64,000 bases of DNA from Phocaeicola sp. Lineage in GTDB: Bacteria > Bacteroidota > Bacteroidia > Bacteroidales > Bacteroidaceae. Each line of letters starts with the position of its first letter. Position 1 is the first letter of the stretch. This document shows positions 27,747 to 36,553 of this stretch, piece after piece. Location of the stretch: contig JAHHQV010000003.1 of assembly GCA_020026175.1 (NCBI GenBank), positions 1-64,000 of the forward strand, written 5' to 3'. The translations under genes were made by a program, and so were the position numbers. The notes under the pieces were generated by a model. It was not told the DNA's origin and ran no database searches. It saw nothing but the letters and a program-made list of their open reading frames with translations.

Positions 27747-29822
27747 ATGAAGTCCTTTAATTTTTTCTCTTCTGTAAGTCTTACGGCTTTGGCAGTAATA
27801 ATGAACTTGGCATCATGTACACAGGATGTAGTTGAAGGCAAGTTGTATGTTACTCCTGTACCTTCTGAAGTTATATGGCAGAAAGGAGTTTTCAGAATTA
27901 CTCCGTCAACAACTTTCAGTGTCGATGCTTCCGAGGCTGACAAGAACAATATAGAATCTCTCATTCTGGCTTCTTCACTTGGTATAAAGAAGTCCGAAAA
28001 CAATAAATCGGACAATCACATAGTTCTCAAAGTGGTAGGGGCTCTTCATGGTCTTACTTCTATGGAAGGATATGAACTTTCTGTTGATGATGATGTTCTA
28101 AAGATAGAAGCACTATCAGGAGCGGGGCTTTTCTATGGAGTTCAGACACTTCTCCAGATGGCATCTGAGTCTCCCGAAATACCTGCCGTAAAGATAAATG
28201 ACGAACCTAGATTCCAGTATAGAGGTATGATGCTTGATGTGTCAAGACATTTTTATGACAAGGAGTTTGTGAAAAAACAGATAGACCTGTTGTCTTATTA
28301 TAAGATAAACCGTCTTCATCTTCATCTTACCGATGCTGCTGGATGGCGTCTGGAAATAAAGAAATATCCTCGTCTCACGGAGTTGGCAGCATGGCGTACC
28401 AAGGCTGTTTGGAAAGATTGGTGGAATGGCGACAGAAAGTATTGTGAAGAAACAGACCCTAATGCACATGGAGGATATTACACTCAGGATGATATTCGTG
28501 AACTTGTGGCATATGCATCACAGAAATATATCACTATAATACCTGAAATAGAAATGCCTGCCCATTCGGAAGAGGTACTTACTGCATATCCTGAACTTTC
28601 GTGTACACATGTACCATATAAACAGGCTGATTTTTGTGTAGGTAACGAAAAGGTGTACGAGTTTCTTGAAAATGTACTTCTTGAGGTTATGGAGATTTTC
28701 CCTTCTGAATATATACATATAGGAGGAGATGAGGCTGGCAAGGCTTCGTGGAAGACATGCAGACTTTGTCAGGCACGTATGAAGGAAGAGGGACTTAAGG
28801 ATGTGAATGAACTTCAGAGTTACATGATACATCGTATGGAGAAATTCTTGAACAGTCATGGACGAAATCTTTTGGGATGGGATGAAATACTTGAAGGTGG
28901 ACTTGCACCTAATGCTACTGTAATGTCGTGGAGAGGAACCGAAGGTGGTATTAAGGCTGTAAAGGCAGGACATAAAACTATTATGACGCCTGGACAATAT
29001 TGTTATTTTGATGGCTATCAGGATGCACCACAAACGCAACCTGAAGCAATAGGCGGATATTTGCCATTGAGCAAGGTATATAGTTATAATCCGGTTCCTG
29101 ACTCTCTGTCAAAATCTGAAAAGGAACTAATCTATGGGGTTCAAGGAAATCTTTGGACAGAATATGTACCTACAAAAGAACATGTAGAATATATGCTTTA
29201 TCCGCGTATGATTGCTTTGGCAGAAGTAGGATGGTCAAGACAAGAAAATCGTTCTTGGGAAGATTTCCACATACGTGCCCTTAAGACTGTAGACCAACTG
29301 AAACAGAAAGGTTATAATGCTTTCGACTTGAAGAATGAAGTGGGAAACCGTAAGGAAGCCCAGTCGCCAATAGAGCATCTTGCTTTAGGTAAGAAAGTAA
29401 AGTATAATGCTTCTGCATGGAAAAACTATCCTGCCAATGGTGATAATACTCTGACAGACGGACACCGTGGAGGATGGAACTATAATGACCGTATGTGGCA
29501 AGGATTTGTAACAAAAGATGGTGTAGATGTGGTAATCGACCTTGAGACAGAAACTGAAATACATTCCATTGCAGCCGATTTCATGCAGATATGCGGTCCT
29601 GGCGTATTCATGCCTGCCAAAGCCATAATATCTGTTTCTGCCGATGGAGAGAACTTCACTCAGCTGGTCGAAGTTGATCATAAAGTGGTGAAAGATGATG
29701 CAGTATCTTTCAAGAATTTCGGTTGGAAAGGAAAAACAAAAGGCAGATACGTACGTTATCAGGCATTGCCAAGCAAGGAGTTTGGCGGAGTCTTGTTTGT
29801 AGATGAAATTGTAGTCCTGTAA
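27747..29822 (+). CDS. Beta-N-acetylhexosaminidase lipoprotein, GH20
   Basis: 691-residue paralog of the preceding enzyme. Lipoprotein signal peptide (lipobox LASC, about Cys26), GH20b domain (about 35-145), and catalytic barrel with D328-E329 in HIGGDEAGKASW and HLHLTDAAGWR. It has no CHB_HEX_C segment; a C-terminal F5/8-type C-like module (about 545-691, ending GVLFVDEIVVL) follows directly. The different accessory domains suggest the two tandem enzymes prefer different linkages or glycans. Closed by the hairpin at 29856. Confidence 0.95.
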   Translation: MKSFNFFSSVSLTALAVIMNLASCTQDVVEGKLYVTPVPSEVIWQKGVFRITPSTTFSVDASEADKNNIESLILASSLGIKKSENNKSDNHIVLKVVGALHGLTSMEGYELSVDDDVLKIEALSGAGLFYGVQTLLQMASESPEIPAVKINDEPRFQYRGMMLDVSRHFYDKEFVKKQIDLLSYYKINRLHLHLTDAAGWRLEIKKYPRLTELAAWRTKAVWKDWWNGDRKYCEETDPNAHGGYYTQDDIRELVAYASQKYITIIPEIEMPAHSEEVLTAYPELSCTHVPYKQADFCVGNEKVYEFLENVLLEVMEIFPSEYIHIGGDEAGKASWKTCRLCQARMKEEGLKDVNELQSYMIHRMEKFLNSHGRNLLGWDEILEGGLAPNATVMSWRGTEGGIKAVKAGHKTIMTPGQYCYFDGYQDAPQTQPEAIGGYLPLSKVYSYNPVPDSLSKSEKELIYGVQGNLWTEYVPTKEHVEYMLYPRMIALAEVGWSRQENRSWEDFHIRALKTVDQLKQKGYNAFDLKNEVGNRKEAQSPIEHLALGKKVKYNASAWKNYPANGDNTLTDGHRGGWNYNDRMWQGFVTKDGVDVVIDLETETEIHSIAADFMQICGPGVFMPAKAIISVSADGENFTQLVEVDHKVVKDDAVSFKNFGWKGKTKGRYVRYQALPSKEFGGVLFVDEIVVL

Positions 29823-29855
29823 TAAAAAAACAGATACTTTTTGGGTATTATAGTA

Positions 29856-29907
29856 AAATAAAACGCCTAATCGCTTTGCTTTGAGCGGTTAGGCGTTTTA
29901 TTTAGAT
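29856..29907. terminator. 20-bp hairpin between the GH20 operon and the nagB operon
   Basis: 29856-29875 pairs with 29884-29903 (20 bp, one G-T wobble) around an eight-base loop; an A-rich run precedes it and a T-rich run ends it, so it can terminate both convergent transcripts. The arm contains AAACGCCTAATCGCT, related to the hairpins at 19152 and 61973. Confidence 0.8.
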
Positions 29908-29987
29908 ACATCAACAAAAAAGGAAGATACATAATATATAATAATATTGATATATCTTCCTTTTAACTATATTATAGTTCTTGAAAC

Positions 29988-31973
29988 TTACAAAGGCTTG
30001 TATTCAACGAAGGCTTCCATAGCTTCATAGCTAGCCAGTCCCAGTCCATCGTACAACGAAGCTGTACCACGGTTTCTATCTTCACTTCTTTGCCAGAACA
30101 GACGTTCGTCGTTGCCCAAGAAAGGAGCGCTTTCCATCTGCGACTGATGTTTTAGGATTGAGTTGCGTTTTGCTCTCAGTTCTTCCGGACTAAGAGGTAC
30201 GGCCATCTCGATATTTTCAATTTCCCATTCAGCCCATGCACCGCGATACATCCATATACGGCAGTCGTCAAGCCATTCGGCTCCTTGATTCTTTTCCTCG
30301 TCTATAGCAGCAAATACAGCATCAGTACATACTCTGTGTGTTCCGTGCGGATCTGCAAGGTCGCCTGCCACGTATATCTGATGAGGTTTTACTTCTCTTA
30401 GAAGATTGAGAACAATTTCCACATCGGCTATGCTGATAGGATTTTTCTCAATCTTTCCTGTTTCATAAAAGGGCAAGTCGAGGAAGTGGCAGCGTGACAA
30501 GGGTATGTTATTGTAAGTACATGCTGTACGCGCTTCACCTCTTCTTATCAGTCCCTTTATAGTAAGAATGTCTCTTGAGTCCATGTCTCCTTCTTTCTTT
30601 TCAGAGAAGAAGTTCTTTATTTCTGCATATTTATCGCTTATAGTCTCGTTCTTACTGTCATCGAATAACTGGTTGAAACCATTTATGAAGTGCATGAATC
30701 TTGAAACTTCTTCATCGCCTACGGCAATGTTTCCTGAAGTTTCGTAGGCTACATGTACCTCATGACCCTGCTGTACAAGTCTTCTCAGGGTTCCACCCAT
30801 CGAAATCACGTCGTCGTCAGGATGCGGAGAGAAAACTATCACTCTTTTAGGGAACGGTTTGGCTCTTTCGGGACGGTAAGTATCGTCTGCATTAGGTTTG
30901 CCTCCAGGCCATCCTGTGATGGTATGCTGCAAGTCATTGAACACCTTGATGTTTACATTGTATGCAGAGCCGTATAAGGCAAGAAGTTCGCTCAGACCAT
31001 TTTCGTTGTAGTCTTTGTTGGTAAGTTTGAGGATAGGTTTCTGCAATAACTGGCATAACCATACGATAGCACTTCTTATAAGCTTATCGTTCCATTCGCA
31101 GTTTGCAACAAGCCAAGGACGTTGTATTCTAGTAAGGTATGCAGCGGCGTCAAGGTCGGTAAATACTACAGCATTTGTGTGCATCTGAAGGAAAGAGGCA
31201 GGAAGTGTATCCGTTATCTTTTCTTCTACAGCCTTGCGTATTATTTCTGCCTTGTCTTCTCCCCATGCCAGCATATACACTTTTCTTGCTTCGAGTATAG
31301 TCTTTATGCCCATTGTAATAGAGCACGAAGAAGCGTTTTCTACACCCAAGTTGTGGGCTGCTTCCGAACGTGAAGAATTGTCAAGAAGTATGAGTCTTGT
31401 AGAAGAACTTATTTGTGAGCCGGGCTCGTTCATTCCTATTATACCTTTGCGGCCGATACCTAGAATAACCATATCCAGTCCGCCAAATGTTTGTATTCTC
31501 TGTTCATATAGTCTGCAATGGTCTATAATGGCATCCTGTGGGATACTGCCTTCCATTGTGAATATATTTTGTTTGTCTATATCAACCTGAGAAGTGAAAA
31601 TCTTCACAAGGTGGCTGAAAGTACTTCCAGCTCCTTCGTTGATAGGGTAGAATTCAAACAGGTTGAACAAGATTACGTTTCTGAAACTTACTCCTTCGTC
31701 TTTATGACGACGGATAAGTTCGCCGAACAATGGGCGTAAAGATGTGCCTGTACCTAATGCTATAGTACAGAATTTGCCTTCACGTTGTCGGTCTTGTATT
31801 TTTGCGATAATCTCATCAGCCAATTTGGCTGTTCCTTCATCCATAGATTCGAAAATATTAGTAGTAATTTTTTCAAATCTTGTTATTACAGAGCGGTCAA
31901 CTGCATTTTCTGGCTTGTAATAACGTGGAGAAACATTGTTTAGGGAGATTAGCGATGTTAAGTTAGTTCGCAT
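29988..31973 (-). CDS. NagB-like domain fused to a PIG-L (LmbE-like) deacetylase domain
   Basis: 661 residues. Residues about 40-280 align with the glucosamine-6-phosphate deaminase next door (GTGTSLRPL, FGGLDMVILGIG, MNEPGS). However, three of the four catalytic positions differ: F106 for D72, K176 for D141 and I178 for H143; only E183 (for E148) is kept. Residues about 375-600 form a PIG-L/LmbE domain with the zinc motif PHPDDD (383-388) and later DPHGTHR, as in GlcNAc deacetylases. The first domain probably binds a sugar phosphate rather than deaminating it; the second may deacetylate an N-acetylglucosamine compound. This architecture recurs in Bacteroides. A perfect AGGAGG lies seven bases before the ATG. 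Probably co-transcribed with nagB. Confidence 0.88.
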   Translation of the reverse strand: MRTNLTSLISLNNVSPRYYKPENAVDRSVITRFEKITTNIFESMDEGTAKLADEIIAKIQDRQREGKFCTIALGTGTSLRPLFGELIRRHKDEGVSFRNVILFNLFEFYPINEGAGSTFSHLVKIFTSQVDIDKQNIFTMEGSIPQDAIIDHCRLYEQRIQTFGGLDMVILGIGRKGIIGMNEPGSQISSSTRLILLDNSSRSEAAHNLGVENASSCSITMGIKTILEARKVYMLAWGEDKAEIIRKAVEEKITDTLPASFLQMHTNAVVFTDLDAAAYLTRIQRPWLVANCEWNDKLIRSAIVWLCQLLQKPILKLTNKDYNENGLSELLALYGSAYNVNIKVFNDLQHTITGWPGGKPNADDTYRPERAKPFPKRVIVFSPHPDDDVISMGGTLRRLVQQGHEVHVAYETSGNIAVGDEEVSRFMHFINGFNQLFDDSKNETISDKYAEIKNFFSEKKEGDMDSRDILTIKGLIRRGEARTACTYNNIPLSRCHFLDLPFYETGKIEKNPISIADVEIVLNLLREVKPHQIYVAGDLADPHGTHRVCTDAVFAAIDEEKNQGAEWLDDCRIWMYRGAWAEWEIENIEMAVPLSPEELRAKRNSILKHQSQMESAPFLGNDERLFWQRSEDRNRGTASLYDGLGLASYEAMEAFVEYKPL

Positions 31974-31980
31974 AAATTAT

Positions 31981-31986
31981 CCTCCT
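31981..31986 (-). promoter_or_regulatory. Strong Shine-Dalgarno site AGGAGG
   Basis: The minus strand reads AGGAGG seven bases before the start codon at 31973. Such sites are rare upstream of the other genes of this window, where A-rich leaders dominate. Confidence 0.7.
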
Positions 31987-32077
31987 GATTTTTAAGTTTT
32001 TAATTGTTTAATTATATAATTGTTGGTTTTTTAATATTGTAATGATTACCATTAGCTAATAATTAAACAATTAATTC

Positions 32078-32869
32078 TTATAAATTGTTCTTTTCGATGT
32101 CTTTGAAATACTTGTAAGTACCAACTTTTAGTTCGTCTGTAGCTGCTTCGTCACAAACGATAATTCCGTGTTGGTGCATCTGAAGTGCGCTGATAGTCCA
32201 CATCTGAGTGATACCACCTTCTACTGCATGCTGCAAAGCACGTGCCTTGTTGTGACCGTTGCAGATGATAAGAACTTCTTTTGCAGAAAGAACTGTACCT
32301 ACACCTACAGTAAGGGCTGTCTTAGGAACTTTGTTTACATCGTTTTCAAAGAAACGTGAGTTTGCAATGATAGTGTCGGTAGTAAGAGTTTTTACTCTTG
32401 TGCGTGAAGTAAGTGAAGAACCTGGTTCGTTGAAAGCGATGTGTCCGTCAGGACCGATACCTCCAAGGAACAAGTCAATGCCGCCGAATTTTTCGATTTC
32501 CTTTTCATAGTTTGCACATTCAGCTTCAAGATCACTTGCATTACCATTAAGTATATGGATGTTTTCTTTGCAAATGTCGATATGATTGAAGAAATTATTG
32601 AACATAAATGAGTGGTAGCTTTCTGGATGTGATTCTGGAAGACCTACGTATTCGTCCATATTGAAAGTAACGACATTCTTGAAAGAAACTTTACCTTGTT
32701 TATTTAGTTCAATCAAAGCTTTATACATGCCAAGAGGAGAAGAACCTGTTGGTAGACCAAGAATGAATGGCTTTTCCTTTGTAGGATTAGCGGCATTGAT
32801 TTTTTTTGCAACATAGTTAGCTGCCCAGTTAGAGATAGACTGGTAGTCTGGTTCGATAATAACTCTCAT
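32078..32869 (-). CDS. nagB: Glucosamine-6-phosphate deaminase
   Basis: 263-residue cytoplasmic enzyme converting glucosamine-6-phosphate to fructose-6-phosphate and ammonia, the committed step of amino-sugar catabolism. It keeps all four catalytic residues at the classic numbering: D72, D141, H143 and E148 ([24 protein letters not shown]). The phosphate-binding LPTGSSP segment is present. It lies 104 bp upstream of the NagB-like/PIG-L fusion and is divergent from a ROK regulator, so both are probably controlled by GlcN6P or GlcNAc6P availability. Confidence 0.97.
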   Translation of the reverse strand: MRVIIEPDYQSISNWAANYVAKKINAANPTKEKPFILGLPTGSSPLGMYKALIELNKQGKVSFKNVVTFNMDEYVGLPESHPESYHSFMFNNFFNHIDICKENIHILNGNASDLEAECANYEKEIEKFGGIDLFLGGIGPDGHIAFNEPGSSLTSRTRVKTLTTDTIIANSRFFENDVNKVPKTALTVGVGTVLSAKEVLIICNGHNKARALQHAVEGGITQMWTISALQMHQHGIIVCDEAATDELKVGTYKYFKDIEKNNL

Positions 32870-32942
32870 GATTTTTAAGTTTTTAAAATTGTTTTATTAA
32901 TAAGTAAACAGTCATTGATTTAGATAAAAAATGACAACAATG

Positions 32943-32974
32943 CAAAGATATTGATCATAGATTAGAAAGACAAA
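32943..32974 (-). promoter_or_regulatory. nagB promoter, TTTG-N20-TATCTTTG
   Basis: On the minus strand TTTG (32974-32971) and TATCTTTG (32950-32943) are 20 bp apart, about 74 bp before the nagB start. Full consensus. Confidence 0.8.
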
Positions 32975-32993
32975 TAAAAAAAGAATTTTCACG

Positions 32994-33024
32994 ATTGGGA
33001 TATAAAAAAAAACTATTAATTTTG
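32994..33024 (+). promoter_or_regulatory. ROK regulator promoter, ATTG-N19-TAATTTTG
   Basis: ATTG (32994-32997) and TAATTTTG (33017-33024) are 19 bp apart, back to back with the nagB promoter. The gap between the two -33 boxes is only about 20 bp, a likely place for an operator. Confidence 0.7.
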
Positions 33025-33050
33025 TGGCACATACTATAAAAATAAAAATA

Positions 33051-34253
33051 ATGGGACAAGCACTGTTGGAGGAAATCCAAAAAGGTACTAAAAATGCCAC
33101 TATGAAACGCCGTATAGTAACCCACTTCATATATAATGGTGATGCTACAATTACAGATCTGGCCAAGGATATGGATTTGAGTATTCCTACTATTACAAAA
33201 TTGATTGATGAAATGTGTAGTGACGGTTATGTAGACGACAACGGTAAACTGGAAACTAATGGAGGCAGACACCCTAATCTGTATGGGCTGAATCCGGATG
33301 CAGCATACTTTTTGGGAGTCGTGGTGTCAAAATCATATCTTAACTTTTGTGTAGTTAATTTTAGGGGGGATGTCCTTGACTACAAGTCACACATACCTTT
33401 TGTGAAAGAAAATAGTGTGGAATGTCTTGACAGAATGTGTAGTGAGATTTTGGCATATATAGATTCGTTGCCATATAACAAAGATAAATATCTTAATGTT
33501 TGTATTTCATTGCATGGCCGTGTAAATCCGTATACAGGATGTAGTTTCGGAACATTCAATTTTGCTCAGACTCCGGTTTCGGAAATGGTGTCAGAGAGGA
33601 TAGGGCTGAATGTATGTATCGATAATGATAGCCGCACTACAGCTTATGGTGAATATATGAAACATTCAGTGAAATGTCCTAAGAACGTGATATTCATAAA
33701 CTTGAGTTGGGGATTGGGACTTGCCATAATCATAGACGGAAAGTTGTATAACGGTATGTCGGGATTTGCTGGCGAATTTGGACATAACTATGGATATGAC
33801 AATCAACAGATTTGTCATTGCGGTAAAAAAGGGTGTATAGAAACCGAAGTTTCTTGTTATGCTTTGTATCGTAAATTTATTGAACGACTTAAAAAGGGTG
33901 AGAGTTCTGTTATACTGAATGAGAAAAAAATTGAAGACATTACTCTTGATGACATTTTCGATGCTGTAGCAAGAGAGGACGTGTTGGCTATAGAACTGGT
34001 TGAAGAGATAGGGCGAGAATTAGGCAGACATATTGGAAGTCTTATCAATATATTCAATCCTGAACAGGTAATAATTGGAGGAGAACTTTCAATAGCCGGT
34101 GATTATCTTCTTCATCCGGTCATTTCGGCAATAAGGAAGTATACTCTTAATATGATGTACAGAGATTCTGACATTATTTTGTCTGAACTGAAAGAGAGTG
34201 CAAATGCTATAGGTTCTGCTTTGTTGGCCAGAAGTAACGTGTTTGTTATTTGA
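33051..34253 (+). CDS. ROK family transcriptional regulator, NagC/Mlc-like
   Basis: 400-residue regulator with an N-terminal winged helix-turn-helix (about 15-75; TITDLAKDMDLSIPTITKLIDEM split across helices) and a ROK sugar-binding domain. The domain carries the IDND segment and the zinc signature CHCGKKGCIE. Divergent from nagB, it is the likely sensor of amino-sugar phosphates for this region. An in-frame GTG at 33024 would be longer by nine codons, but it coincides with the last base of the -7 element. ATG 33051 is therefore the start that a transcript from this promoter can use. Confidence 0.9.
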   Translation: MGQALLEEIQKGTKNATMKRRIVTHFIYNGDATITDLAKDMDLSIPTITKLIDEMCSDGYVDDNGKLETNGGRHPNLYGLNPDAAYFLGVVVSKSYLNFCVVNFRGDVLDYKSHIPFVKENSVECLDRMCSEILAYIDSLPYNKDKYLNVCISLHGRVNPYTGCSFGTFNFAQTPVSEMVSERIGLNVCIDNDSRTTAYGEYMKHSVKCPKNVIFINLSWGLGLAIIIDGKLYNGMSGFAGEFGHNYGYDNQQICHCGKKGCIETEVSCYALYRKFIERLKKGESSVILNEKKIEDITLDDIFDAVAREDVLAIELVEEIGRELGRHIGSLINIFNPEQVIIGGELSIAGDYLLHPVISAIRKYTLNMMYRDSDIILSELKESANAIGSALLARSNVFVI

Positions 34254-34295
34254 TTAAGTAATGATGAATTGTCTATATAATATTGGATAAAAAAG

Positions 34296-34345
34296 AAAAG
34301 TGGTCACTCATTTCCTTTTGTGGAGATATGAGTGACCACTTTTTT
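34296..34345. terminator. Bidirectional terminator
   Basis: 34296-34311 and 34328-34343 form a perfect 16-bp stem (AAAAGTGGTCACTCAT) with a 16-base loop, A run before and T run after. It separates the convergent ROK and HAD genes and touches the HAD stop codon. Confidence 0.85.
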
Positions 34346-35078
34346 AATGGTTCATGATGTCTTCTTTCAGTATATTCCATTTTTCCGAAAAATCTTTCAT
34401 AGAATTAAACAAAACATTTGCTCCTTCATCTGTCAGTGCAGAGTCGGGTATCGGTCCCGTATTTACTGCTACTGTAAAAATTCCGGCAGCAACTCCAGCT
34501 TTGACTCCAAGCGGTGCATTTTCTACCACAATCGCTTCATCGGCACTTATTCCTGCTTTTTTAAGCCCCATAAGATAAGGTTCTGGGTTAGGCTTACCAT
34601 ATTTTACATCGAAAGCAGTAACCATAAGTCCTTTTTTGAAGATTCCGGGATAGTAATGGTTTAGCTTGTCAATTAAAGACAACTGTCCTGAGCCGGTAAC
34701 AAGTACAGGTGTAAGTCCGCTTTCCTTTACTTGTTTTAGAAGTTCAAAAGCTCCTGGCATTGGCTCGGCTTTAGGAAGGCTGTTGAATATATCGCTTTTT
34801 GTATTATATATTTCCTTTATTTCTTCTTCTGTAGCTTCTTTTCCTCTTTCTCTGATGCTTACAATATTTATAGTTGATGCTCCGGTGCGCCCTTCGTGCA
34901 TGTATGCTTCTTCTTTGCTTAGAGTCATGCCGTATATAGACATTGCCTTATTCCATGCTTCAGAGTGATTCTTCATCGAGTCGAACAGAACTCCGTCCAT
35001 ATCGAACAGAACTGCTTTAAGGTTGATTTTTGAGTAATCTTTTTCTGCAAGATATTTTTTTATTTCTTCTTTGAACAT
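34344..35078 (-). CDS. HAD family hydrolase, beta-phosphoglucomutase-like
   Basis: 244-residue HAD-superfamily enzyme with motif I LFDMDGVLFDS (about 24-34), motif II LVTGSG, the lysine of motif III in KYGKPNPEPY and a motif IV region VVENAPLGVKAG. The helical cap lies between motifs I and II. It resembles sugar-phosphate phosphatases and beta-phosphoglucomutases; the exact substrate is unknown. It sits downstream of pgi on the same strand with an imperfect hairpin between them. Confidence 0.85.
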   Translation of the reverse strand: MFKEEIKKYLAEKDYSKINLKAVLFDMDGVLFDSMKNHSEAWNKAMSIYGMTLSKEEAYMHEGRTGASTINIVSIRERGKEATEEEIKEIYNTKSDIFNSLPKAEPMPGAFELLKQVKESGLTPVLVTGSGQLSLIDKLNHYYPGIFKKGLMVTAFDVKYGKPNPEPYLMGLKKAGISADEAIVVENAPLGVKAGVAAGIFTVAVNTGPIPDSALTDEGANVLFNSMKDFSEKWNILKEDIMNH

Positions 35079-35096
35079 TACTTGAACATTAATTTT

Positions 35097-35139
35097 AAGA
35101 GGCTGCGTCGGATTTATATAAAATCTGACACAACCTCTT
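35097..35139 (-). terminator. Imperfect hairpin after pgi
   Basis: 35097-35115 pairs with 35121-35139 over 19 positions. In the minus-strand RNA there are two G-U pairs and one mismatch; in the plus-strand RNA there are two mismatches and one G-U. The structure therefore favours the leftward transcript of lysS-gpsA-pgi. The T run is poor. Confidence 0.5.
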
Positions 35140-35191
35140 GAAAAATTGATAAAATAAAGTCTTAAACTCTTTAAATCAGTATTGATTGTTG

Positions 35192-36541
35192 TTATTTCTT
35201 CAGGTGTGCCTGAATAGCTTCTGATTCTTTTTCATATCCTGGCTTGTTGAGAAGAGCAAACATGTTTTTCTTGTAAGCTTCTACTCCAGGCTGGTTGAAC
35301 GGATTTACTTCAAGAAGATATCCGCTGATGCCACATGCCTTTTCAAAGAAATAGATAAGCTGTCCGATGTAGTATTCGTTTAATACAGGAACAGACAGTC
35401 TCATATTTGGAACTCCACCGTCTACGTGTGCCAACTGTGTTCCAAGTTCAGCCATCTTGTTTACTTCATCAACACGTTTTCCTGCCAAGAAGTTCAGCCC
35501 GTCAAGGTTCTGTTCGTCTGAAGGAACACGAAGTTCGTGGTTTGGAGTTTCTACAGATACTACAGTTTCAAATATAGTACGTTCTCCTTCCTGAATCCAT
35601 TGTCCCATAGAGTGGAGGTCTGTTGAGAAATCTACCGAACTAGGATAGATACCCTTGTTGTCTTTACCTTCAGATTCGCCATACAACTGTTTCCACCATT
35701 CGTTGAAATAATGCAGTTTAGGCTGGTAGTTTACAAGGATTTCAATCTTTTTACCATTGCGGTAAAGTTCGTTGCGTGTAGCGGCATAAAGAGCAGCAGG
35801 ATTTTCGTACATATTTTCGTTTGCACAAACCTCTTCCATTTTGCGTGCTCCTTCTATCAGTTTGTCGATGTCAATACCTGCAACGGCTATAGGAAGAAGT
35901 CCCACAGGGGTAAGAACAGAGAAACGTCCGCCTACATTGTCGGGGATAATGAATGATTTATACCCTTCGTTATCGGCAGTAACTCGTGCAGCACCTTTCT
36001 TTGCATCTGTAACAGCAACGATTACTTTGCGTGCCATTTCTTTTCCGTATTGGTCTTCGCATTGTTTTTTCAGCAGACGGAAAGCAAGTGCAGTTTCTGT
36101 TGTAGTACCTGACTTAGATATGTTGATAACACCGAATTTCTTGCCTTTAAGGAACTCAGTCAGTTCGTATAGATAGTCTTCACCGATATTGTGGCCGGCA
36201 AATAAGATGACAGGATTTCCCTCTTTCTTTTCCTGAAGCCAAATAAAGCTATTTGACATTGCTTCTATTACGGCACGTGCTCCAAGGTAGCTTCCTCCTA
36301 TACCTGCAACGACAACTACTTCGCAATTCTCACGTAGAGTCTTTGCTGTAGCTTTTATGTCGTCAAGGTGCTCTTGTGTGATAGAAGAAGGAAGATGTAG
36401 CCATCCCAGGAAGTCATTTCCAAGTCCGGTTCCTTTTTCAAGCGTTTCCATATATGTCTTTACAGCTCCTTCGTAAGAAGCAAGCTTGTTTTCTTCAATG
36501 AAACAAGCCGAATTTTCGATGTTTAGTTTTATATTTTCCAT
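35192..36541 (-). CDS. pgi: Glucose-6-phosphate isomerase
   Basis: 449-residue glycolytic enzyme interconverting glucose-6-phosphate and fructose-6-phosphate. Visible are [19 protein letters not shown] (substrate phosphate loop), [36 protein letters not shown], the catalytic Glu region [16 protein letters not shown], and the C-terminal [16 protein letters not shown] with the catalytic lysine. The length is that of the shorter bacterial PGI. It starts 12 bp after gpsA, so it is co-transcribed with it. Confidence 0.98.
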   Translation of the reverse strand: MENIKLNIENSACFIEENKLASYEGAVKTYMETLEKGTGLGNDFLGWLHLPSSITQEHLDDIKATAKTLRENCEVVVVAGIGGSYLGARAVIEAMSNSFIWLQEKKEGNPVILFAGHNIGEDYLYELTEFLKGKKFGVINISKSGTTTETALAFRLLKKQCEDQYGKEMARKVIVAVTDAKKGAARVTADNEGYKSFIIPDNVGGRFSVLTPVGLLPIAVAGIDIDKLIEGARKMEEVCANENMYENPAALYAATRNELYRNGKKIEILVNYQPKLHYFNEWWKQLYGESEGKDNKGIYPSSVDFSTDLHSMGQWIQEGERTIFETVVSVETPNHELRVPSDEQNLDGLNFLAGKRVDEVNKMAELGTQLAHVDGGVPNMRLSVPVLNEYYIGQLIYFFEKACGISGYLLEVNPFNQPGVEAYKKNMFALLNKPGYEKESEAIQAHLKK

Positions 36542-36553
36542 AACTTGTTTTTT

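Noticed and set aside
33024..33050. GTG start nine codons upstream in the ROK gene
   Set aside because: The GTG begins at the last base of the -7 element, so it would precede the transcription start.
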